Source: Planctomycetaceae bacterium UBA4732 (lineage in GTDB: Bacteria > Planctomycetota > Planctomycetia > Gemmatales > Gemmataceae). From it: a stretch of 11,976 nucleotides of DNA. Below are positions 6,505 through 11,976 of the stretch, one piece after another; position 1 is the stretch's first letter, and each line of letters opens with the position of its first letter. The DNA lies in NCBI GenBank assembly GCA_002404095.1, contig DHJA01000209.1:1-11976 (forward strand). Reading direction: 5' to 3'. The notes beneath the pieces are model-generated. The model worked only from the letters and a program-made list of their open reading frames with translations, did no database searches and was not told the origin of the DNA. The position numbers and the translations under genes were made by a program.

Positions 6505-8532
6505 ATGTACCCGAACCTCTCCCGCCGTTTCATTCTTGGCGTGGCTTCCGCCGTCCTGTTGACGTGGGCCGTCTCCGTCCGAGCGCAGGCTCCGGGGCCG
6601 ACCCCGCCCAACCCGGCGGCGCCGACGCTCAAGCCCGTCGCGCCTCACGGCGTTCAGCGCGGCACGACCATCGACCTTACTCTCACCGGAACCAACCTTA
6701 CCGAGCCGACTGGGCTATGGACGGGGTTTCCCGCCAAGGTCGTCATCCCGACCGACAACAACAACGGCAAAGACGCCGCCAAACTGCTCGTCCGTCTGGA
6801 AGTGCCCAAAGACGCGCCGATGGGCCTTTACGGCCTGCGTCTGGCGACCACACGCGGACTGTCTAATTTACGGCTCTTTTGTGTAGACGACCTTCCCCAA
6901 GTCATGCAGGCGGAAAACAACCGCGCTCGCCCGACCGCCCAGCTAGTCAAGCCGCCGTGCGTCGTCATCGGCAAGACGGCCAACGAGAGTAACGACTATT
7001 ACAAGATCACCGTGGCGGCCCGTCAGCGCCTCAGCTTCGAGGTACTCGGCCATCGCCTCGGCAGTCCCATCGACCCCCAGCTCACGCTCTTCGACGCCCA
7101 CACCGGCCGTGAGTTGAAGGGCGGCCACAGCAACGACGCCCCCGGCCTTCAGACCGACCCGCGTCTCACCTACACCTTCAAGGACGCCGGCGAATACCTT
7201 ATTGAGATACGCGACGTCAGCTATAAGGGCGGCGATGATTATTTTTACCGTTTGCGGATCGGCGATTTCCCTTGTGCGACGACTCCGTTGCCGCTGGCCG
7301 TCAAGCGCGGCGTCAAAACGGCGGTGCGCTTCGCCGGGCCGACGATGGACGGAGTCTCGCCGGTGGAGGTGACGGCGCCTGCCGACCCGGCCGTGCAAGC
7401 GGTATGGGTGACGCCGCGCGGGGCCAACGGCTTAAACGGCTGGCCCGTTAGCGTGGCCGTGTCCGATCTTGACGAGGCGATGGAACAGGAGCCGAATAAC
7501 GAGCCGGCCAAGGCCAATCGCCTCGCCGTTCCTGGCGCGATCACCGGCCGCTTCGAGCAGAAAGGCGATCTCGATTATTACGTATTCGCCGCCAAGAAGG
7601 GGACGCGCTACTTCATCGACGCTCAGACCCGCGAGATGAATTCGCCGACCGAAGTCTACATGACATTGCGCGACGCGAAGAACAATCAGATTCAGGCCGC
7701 CGACCCCATGAAAGATCCGCATTTAGACTATACCGCGCCAGCCGACGGCGACCTCTTCCTTGCCGTCGAGCATCTGCAATACTGGTACGGCCCGGATGAA
7801 GTGTACCGCGTCACCGTGGCGCCGTACGCACCGAGTTTCGACTTGTCGCTCGGCATCGACCGATACAACGCGGCTCAGGGCGGTTCGGTTTCGCTACCGA
7901 TCCTTGTCGCCCGCCGCGATTATGCCAGCCCCATTGACGTAAGTGTGATCGGGCCGGCCGGCCTGAGTGGACAAGTGCAGATTCCCGCTGGCCAACCGGC
8001 GATGCCGAACACGGCGGGCGCGACGCTGGTAGTGAACGTCGGCCCCGACGTGCCGGTCGGCCCGATGGCGTTTTTGATACAAGGCAAGGCAAAAATTAAT
8101 GGCAAGGACGTGATCGAGTACGCCAGCGTCCGCGCGGCCGTCAGCCGAGAGCTGGCGGGTGTGCCGATGCCGCCGCGACAGACATTTACGACGGTCGGGT
8201 TGGCCGTAACCGAAAAGGCGCCGTTCGCGCTGGCCGTTAAGTTCGACCAGCCTTCCAGCGCGCTCGGTAAGCCGGCGAATCTTACGATTACGGCGGTGCG
8301 CAAGCCTGGCTTTACCGAAGAAATTGCACTGACGGCGACCGGCCAACCGGCCAACGTGGCGCCGGCTCTGAAGAACATCCCGGCCAACATGACCGAGATC
8401 AAGGCACAGCTGAACGCCGCCGCCAACGCACCGGTGGGCACGTTTGCCATCGTGGTGAATGGCAAAGCCAAGCATCAGAATCAGGACTTCTCGGTCAACG
8501 CGCCGCCCGCGAACCTTGTGCTGACGAAGTAA
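6505..8532 (+). CDS. Exported protein with two PPC (pre-peptidase C-terminal) domains
   Basis: A 675-residue exported protein. The N terminus MYPNLSRRFILGV...VRAQA is a signal peptide with a Tat-like SRRFIL motif, predicted to be cleaved after about residue 29. Residues about 40-125 resemble an IPT/TIG-type Ig fold (PVAPHGVQRGTTIDLTLTGTN). The first PPC-like domain spans about 128-245 (DYYKITVAARQRLSFEV, then a DAGEYLIEIRD strand). The second spans about 327-440, with the diagnostic EQEPNNE opening (327-333), GDLDYYVFAAKKG and DGDLFLAVEH. The rest, to the C terminus, is further beta-sandwich sequence. PPC domains usually sit beside secreted proteases, but no catalytic domain is present here, so a binding, adhesion or cell-surface scaffold role is inferred. 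No clear Shine-Dalgarno precedes the ATG, which is nevertheless the start of the signal peptide. It follows the heme dehydrogenase on the same strand after a gap containing a candidate promoter. Confidence 0.92.
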   Translation: MYPNLSRRFILGVASAVLLTWAVSVRAQAPGPTPPNPAAPTLKPVAPHGVQRGTTIDLTLTGTNLTEPTGLWTGFPAKVVIPTDNNNGKDAAKLLVRLEVPKDAPMGLYGLRLATTRGLSNLRLFCVDDLPQVMQAENNRARPTAQLVKPPCVVIGKTANESNDYYKITVAARQRLSFEVLGHRLGSPIDPQLTLFDAHTGRELKGGHSNDAPGLQTDPRLTYTFKDAGEYLIEIRDVSYKGGDDYFYRLRIGDFPCATTPLPLAVKRGVKTAVRFAGPTMDGVSPVEVTAPADPAVQAVWVTPRGANGLNGWPVSVAVSDLDEAMEQEPNNEPAKANRLAVPGAITGRFEQKGDLDYYVFAAKKGTRYFIDAQTREMNSPTEVYMTLRDAKNNQIQAADPMKDPHLDYTAPADGDLFLAVEHLQYWYGPDEVYRVTVAPYAPSFDLSLGIDRYNAAQGGSVSLPILVARRDYASPIDVSVIGPAGLSGQVQIPAGQPAMPNTAGATLVVNVGPDVPVGPMAFLIQGKAKINGKDVIEYASVRAAVSRELAGVPMPPRQTFTTVGLAVTEKAPFALAVKFDQPSSALGKPANLTITAVRKPGFTEEIALTATGQPANVAPALKNIPANMTEIKAQLNAAANAPVGTFAIVVNGKAKHQNQDFSVNAPPANLVLTK

Positions 8533-8543
8533 GAAATAAATAG

Positions 8544-8594
8544 CGTCTCAATAGGTCCTATAGGTCTTATAAGACCTATAGGACCTATTAGACG
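8544..8594. repeat. Near-perfect palindrome made of 9-bp units
   Basis: Bases 8550-8589 are an exact 40-nt palindrome centred between 8569 and 8570. Five further pairs (8544-8548 with 8590-8594) form across a single bulged C at 8549. Internally it is a run of 9-bp units: ATAGGTCCT (8551), ATAGGTCTT (8560), ATAAGACCT (8569) and ATAGGACCT (8578). It begins 11 nt after the upstream stop, has no T-run beyond it, and is far more AT-rich than the neighbouring genes. Confidence 0.95.
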
Positions 8595-8650
8595 TAATCA
8601 AGAAATAGATTAGTCACAAAGACACCGTTGGACCTTCACCTGGGGACGAT

Positions 8651-9733
8651 ATGACCTACCGTCGTTTGACCGCCCTGGTTCTGTTTCTATCAGCCTCCAC
8701 CGCGGTCCGTGCCGAAAACCCAAGACCGGCCTATCCGCCGCCTACCGCCGTGCGAGCCGCGTTCCACAAATTGCTCGACCGGCCGGCCGTGCCGCTCGAC
8801 GTGAAGGTGGAAGAGACGAAAACCAACGGCGGCCTCACGACGGAACACTTGAGCTTCGCCTCGGAGAAGCACACCGACGGTAAAATAGAGCGCGTGCCGG
8901 TGCTGGTGGTCCGGCCGGAGAAGGCGGACAAGAGGCTGCCGGCGGTGATCGCGCTGCACGGCACCGGCGGCGGCAAGGACGGAATGCGCGGCTGGCTCAC
9001 CGACCTGGCGAAGCGCGGCTTCGTCGCGGTCGCCATCGACGCCCGTTTCCACGGCAAGCGCGCCGGCGGCGCCAAGGGGGCGGCCGCTTATGTTGAAGCG
9101 ATCACCCGCGCCTGGGAATCCAAGCCGGGCGACGAATCGCCGGAACATCCGTTTTATTACGACACCTGCTGGGATTTGTGGAAGACGGTCGATTACTTGC
9201 AACAGCGCGACGATGTGAACCCCGACCGCATCGGCGTCCTCGGCGTCAGCATGGGCGGCATCGAAATATGGCTGGGCGCCTCAACGGACGAACGTATCAA
9301 GGTCATGGTTCCCCTCATCGGCGTACAGAGCTTTCGTTGGAGCCTGGACAACGACCGCTGGCAGGGCCGCGCCAACACGATCAAGGGAGCCCACGAGGCG
9401 GCGGCCCGCGACCTCGGCGAACCCAAGGTGAACCAGAAGGTTTGTCGCGCCCTCTGGAGCAAAGTGATCCCCGGCATCCTGGATCAGTACGACTGCCCAA
9501 GCATGATACGCCTGTGCGCTCCTCGTCCGCTGCTGATCCTCAATGGCGAAGAAGACCCCAATAACCCTCTGGAAGGGGCGAAAATCGCGTTCGCCTCGGC
9601 GGAACGCGCTTACAAGGACGCCGGCGCGGAGGACAAGTTAAAAATCTTTGTCGCCAAGGGCGTCAAACACGCCGTCACCGGCGAAGAGCATCAGATGACG
9701 CTTGACTGGCTCGAAAAATGGCTCAAGCCCTAA
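8651..9733 (+). CDS. Exported alpha/beta hydrolase (dienelactone hydrolase / acetyl esterase-like)
   Basis: A 360-residue secreted serine hydrolase. The signal peptide MTYRRLTALVLFLSASTAVRA is cleaved before EN. The alpha/beta-hydrolase fold is shown by the oxyanion-hole segment LHGTGGG (102-108), the nucleophile elbow GVSMGG with Ser200, a probable acid Asp302 in NGEEDPNNP, and His340 in VKHAVTGEEH. The order and spacing suit the dienelactone hydrolase, acetyl-xylan esterase and prolyl-oligopeptidase-like groups, with no N-terminal propeller, so ester or lactone cleavage is more likely than peptidase activity. The exact substrate cannot be read from the sequence. The ATG at 8651 has a weak upstream GGGGA (8642-8646). 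It follows the PPC gene by 118 nt and could share its transcript if the palindrome between them does not terminate. Its TAA overlaps the left arm of the next inverted repeat. Confidence 0.93.
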   Translation: MTYRRLTALVLFLSASTAVRAENPRPAYPPPTAVRAAFHKLLDRPAVPLDVKVEETKTNGGLTTEHLSFASEKHTDGKIERVPVLVVRPEKADKRLPAVIALHGTGGGKDGMRGWLTDLAKRGFVAVAIDARFHGKRAGGAKGAAAYVEAITRAWESKPGDESPEHPFYYDTCWDLWKTVDYLQQRDDVNPDRIGVLGVSMGGIEIWLGASTDERIKVMVPLIGVQSFRWSLDNDRWQGRANTIKGAHEAAARDLGEPKVNQKVCRALWSKVIPGILDQYDCPSMIRLCAPRPLLILNGEEDPNNPLEGAKIAFASAERAYKDAGAEDKLKIFVAKGVKHAVTGEEHQMTLDWLEKWLKP

Positions 9734-9805
9734 AAGGTCTCACGCAATGGCGCAAAGACGCAAAGAGGTTTTCTTTGCGTCTTTGCGCCTTTGCGTGAGA
9801 CTTTT
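9732..9805. terminator. Bidirectional hairpin terminator between convergent genes
   Basis: The left arm 9732-9765 and right arm 9773-9805 pair over 32 positions with one bulged G (9737), one mismatch and a 7-nt loop. The outer end carries AAAA on the left and CTTTTT on the right, so both strands read as a stem followed by a T-run. This suits termination of both the hydrolase gene, whose stop codon overlaps the left arm, and the minus-strand peptidase gene, whose stop abuts the right arm. The arms consist of 8-bp units: CGCAAAGA twice (9751-9766) and CTTTGCGT, CTTTGCGC, CTTTGCGT (9773-9796). Confidence 0.85.
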
Positions 9806-11917
9806 TCATTTCCCGCCCGGCGGCGCGTACTTCGCCAGCCAGGCGAATACTTCCTTATGCCAGTACTCGCTGTTCTTCGGCTTCGCGACCCAGTGCCCTT
9901 CGTCGGGGAAGTTGATGAATTTTGACGGGATTCCCTTGCGCTGGAGCGTGTTGAATAGCTGAAGACCCTCCCCGACCGGCACACGGAAATCAAGGTCATT
10001 GTGGATAATTAACATCGGCGTTTGGAACTTATCGGCATAGCGGTGCGGCGAAAACTTCTCGAACGCCTCCCGTTTGTCCTTGTCCCACGGTTTGCCGCCG
10101 TGTTCCCACTCGTCGAACCAGATTTCGTCGGTCGTCGCGTACATACTATCGAAGTTATAGACTCCGCAATGGGTGATAAGCGTCTTAAATTTGGTAGTGT
10201 GGCCCTCAAACCAGTTCATCATGTAGCCGCCGAAGGACGCCCCGGCCGCGGCCATGCGGTCTGTGTCGATGTAGTCTTGCTTCTCCATGTACGCGAGGCC
10301 GGCCATGAGGTCGTCGTAGCACTTGCCGCCCCAATCGCCGCTGATCTCGTCGGTGAACTTCTGGCCGAAGCCGGTGCTGCCGCGCGGATTCGGAAGGGCG
10401 ACGATGTAGCCCTGGGCCGCCCACAACTCGGGGTTCCAGCGGTTGCTCCAGCCATCCTCCCAGGCGCCTTGCGGGCCGCCGTGGACGAAAAAGACGAGCG
10501 GCCATTTCTTCTTCGGATCGAAGCCGGGGGGCTTGAGAATCCACATCTGCATCTCGGCGCCTTCGACTTTGACCTTTACGCTTTCGGGGTGCGGCATGTC
10601 AAGTTCGGCGAGGAGCTTGTCATTGGCGTGACTGACGTTGATTGGAACCGGATTCTCCATGGCGTCTTGGTCGCGCCTCGCGCAAAAGACTTCGGCGGGT
10701 TGACTCATGGCCACTCGCGTTAGCGCCAAGGTGTTCATATGGCGGTCGCAAGTTAGCGAGGTGTATGTACCATCTTCGGTCACTTTGAAGACGCCGCCCC
10801 CGTCCGAGTAAGTGAAAAAGACTGGTGCCAGCCCGTTCTCCTCTGCCGTAAGGGCGACGCCTCCTGCATACCATGCGAAGTCGGTGGTTGAACCGTGAAA
10901 CTGGACCGTGAGGCGATGCCGTATTTCCTGAAATCCGCCGCTCCTATCTACGCGAGCTAACATCAGGTCCCATTTATCTGCCTCAAACCCCGCCCGTTGC
11001 TGTGCTCGGTAGGCCACCATCTTCCCGTCCGGCGAGAAAAGTGGCCCACTGCTCGCCGCCGGATTGTCCTTCGTCAGGCACTCCCATTGCGTCGTCCCGC
11101 CCGTCACCGGCACACGGCAAATGCTGTAATTCGTGTTCCACGCCTCGTCCTTCTCCGGCACGGCCGTGAATACAAGATATTTGCCATCCGGACTGAAGGT
11201 GAAATTGTCCCCGGTCGAAAACGTGCTGGACGTGGGAAAGGCGTCGCGGTTGCCGGGCGTCGCGTCCTTCGGTTCGCCGCCGGCGGCCGACATAACGAAT
11301 AGGTGTTGTCGTTTATCTTCCACATAGGAATCCCAGTGGCGATAGAAGAGTCGGGTGAAAACCTTCGCCTTGACCGGATTCTTCTCTGCCTCCTCTTTGC
11401 GCTTCTTGTTCAGTTCGTCGGCCTCCTTGAACGGCTTCTCCGAGTATTCCGGATAAACCGCCGACACAAAGGCGATATTCGCGCCGTCCCTGGACCAGAC
11501 GGCATTGCCGGCCTCGGTGCTGATCGCGGTCAGCTTTTGGCCCTCGCCGCCGTCTACGTCGATGAGCCACAATTGGCCGTCGCCGGAGCGGTTCGACTCG
11601 AACAGGATTTGTTTGCCGTCGGGACTCCAGCGCGGATGCGAATCCTTCTTGCCGACGGCGTTGGTCAAGCGACGCGGCTCACCCTTGCCGTCGGCCGCCG
11701 CCAGCCAGAGCGACGAGGAAGTCTTGTTGGCGGACAGGTCCACTTCGCCGACGACATAGACGATGGTCTTGCCGTCGGGGCTGATCTGCGGATCGCTGAC
11801 ACGCTTGAATGCGAACAGGTCGTCGATATTCAACGGCCGTTTGCCTCCCTCGGCTTGGACCACGGCCGGCACGGCCAGAAGCATCAGGCCGGCGACAATT
11901 ACCACGGCGTTTGTCAT
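9806..11917 (-). CDS. Exported S9-family serine peptidase (acylaminoacyl-peptidase / DPP-like)
   Basis: A 703-residue exported prolyl-oligopeptidase-family enzyme that cleaves short peptides, probably from their N termini. The signal peptide MTNAVVIVAGLMLLAVPAVVQA is followed by a beta-propeller with TolB/PD40-type repeats (PQISPDGKTIVYV, PRWSPDGKQILFESN, FTFSPDGKYLVFT, PLFSPDGKMVAYR) that gates the active site. The C-terminal alpha/beta-hydrolase domain, from about residue 450, has FFVHGGPQGAW, the nucleophile Ser561 in GASFGGY, Asp643 in HNDLDFRVP and His675 in DEGHW, a complete S9 triad. The ATG at 11915-11917 is chosen over an upstream in-frame GTG (11954-11956). It has an AAGGA ribosome binding site with a 7-nt spacer and directly begins the signal peptide. 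It is convergent with the hydrolase gene and shares its terminator hairpin. Only 59 bases of upstream sequence are visible, so its promoter cannot be judged. Confidence 0.95.
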   Translation of the reverse strand: MTNAVVIVAGLMLLAVPAVVQAEGGKRPLNIDDLFAFKRVSDPQISPDGKTIVYVVGEVDLSANKTSSSLWLAAADGKGEPRRLTNAVGKKDSHPRWSPDGKQILFESNRSGDGQLWLIDVDGGEGQKLTAISTEAGNAVWSRDGANIAFVSAVYPEYSEKPFKEADELNKKRKEEAEKNPVKAKVFTRLFYRHWDSYVEDKRQHLFVMSAAGGEPKDATPGNRDAFPTSSTFSTGDNFTFSPDGKYLVFTAVPEKDEAWNTNYSICRVPVTGGTTQWECLTKDNPAASSGPLFSPDGKMVAYRAQQRAGFEADKWDLMLARVDRSGGFQEIRHRLTVQFHGSTTDFAWYAGGVALTAEENGLAPVFFTYSDGGGVFKVTEDGTYTSLTCDRHMNTLALTRVAMSQPAEVFCARRDQDAMENPVPINVSHANDKLLAELDMPHPESVKVKVEGAEMQMWILKPPGFDPKKKWPLVFFVHGGPQGAWEDGWSNRWNPELWAAQGYIVALPNPRGSTGFGQKFTDEISGDWGGKCYDDLMAGLAYMEKQDYIDTDRMAAAGASFGGYMMNWFEGHTTKFKTLITHCGVYNFDSMYATTDEIWFDEWEHGGKPWDKDKREAFEKFSPHRYADKFQTPMLIIHNDLDFRVPVGEGLQLFNTLQRKGIPSKFINFPDEGHWVAKPKNSEYWHKEVFAWLAKYAPPGGK

Positions 11918-11924
11918 CGTTTCA

Positions 11925-11929
11925 TCCTT
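11925..11929 (-). promoter_or_regulatory. Shine-Dalgarno that fixes the S9 peptidase start
   Basis: On the minus strand AAGGA lies 7 nt before the ATG at 11917. The upstream GTG would add 13 charged residues before the signal peptide and has no comparable site. Confidence 0.7.
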
Positions 11930-11976
11930 CAAAGCGAATAGGTGACGGCCTGGCACCCCGGGTTCACGAGTACGTT

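Noticed and set aside
6300..6632. 110-codon open frame on the minus strand across the inverted repeat
   Set aside because: Its C-terminal residues (ISADYTDLHR) are just a translation of the repeat arm. The rest overlaps the PPC gene start, so it is spurious.
7894..8475. 193-codon open frame on the minus strand
   Set aside because: It is antisense to the PPC-protein gene and His/Arg-rich, with no recognisable motif or ribosome binding site.
10022..10723. 233-codon open frame on the plus strand
   Set aside because: It is antisense to the S9 catalytic domain, whose Ser, Asp and His motifs establish the minus strand as coding.

Overview
The window is GC-rich bacterial chromosomal DNA that most likely comes from a planctomycete. 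The main evidence is a Pirellula/Verrucomicrobium-type secreted dehydrogenase with a C-terminal CxxCH heme domain, next to a pre-peptidase C-terminal (PPC) domain protein. Several other exported proteins follow the end of a ribosomal-protein/RNA polymerase operon. I cannot fix the order or genus from the sequence alone.

Layout: 1-1431 is the tail of the alpha operon. It holds rpoA, whose 5' end lies outside the window, then rplQ with an unusual Ala/Pro-rich C-terminal tail. From 1588 onward the content changes to an accessory secretome: an unassigned exported protein (1588-2916), the heme-domain dehydrogenase (3102-6185), an exported PPC-domain protein (6505-8532) and an exported alpha/beta hydrolase (8651-9733). 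These are all on the + strand. A convergent exported S9-family serine peptidase follows on the - strand (9806-11917). All five post-ribosomal genes begin with plausible signal peptides, so their products should act in the periplasm or at the cell surface. Oxidation, ester or lactone cleavage and peptide cleavage would fit scavenging of polymers, but no substrate can be read from the sequence.

The most striking non-coding signal is in the gaps. Five of the six intergenic gaps carry a long inverted repeat that starts within about 25 nt of the upstream stop codon. The five have unrelated sequences, yet at least four have arms built from short near-tandem units of 7 to 10 bp (CTACGGA, CAGATTTACG-like, ATAGGTCCT-like, CTTTGCGT). 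The fifth, a 33-bp perfect hairpin, is preceded by a 16-bp tandem duplication. The sixth gap has only a weak hairpin. The hairpin between the two convergent genes looks like a shared bidirectional terminator. The others lack a clear U-tract and may be 3'-end stabilisers, non-canonical terminators or mobile palindromes. No tRNA, rRNA, CRISPR array, transposase or phage gene was seen.
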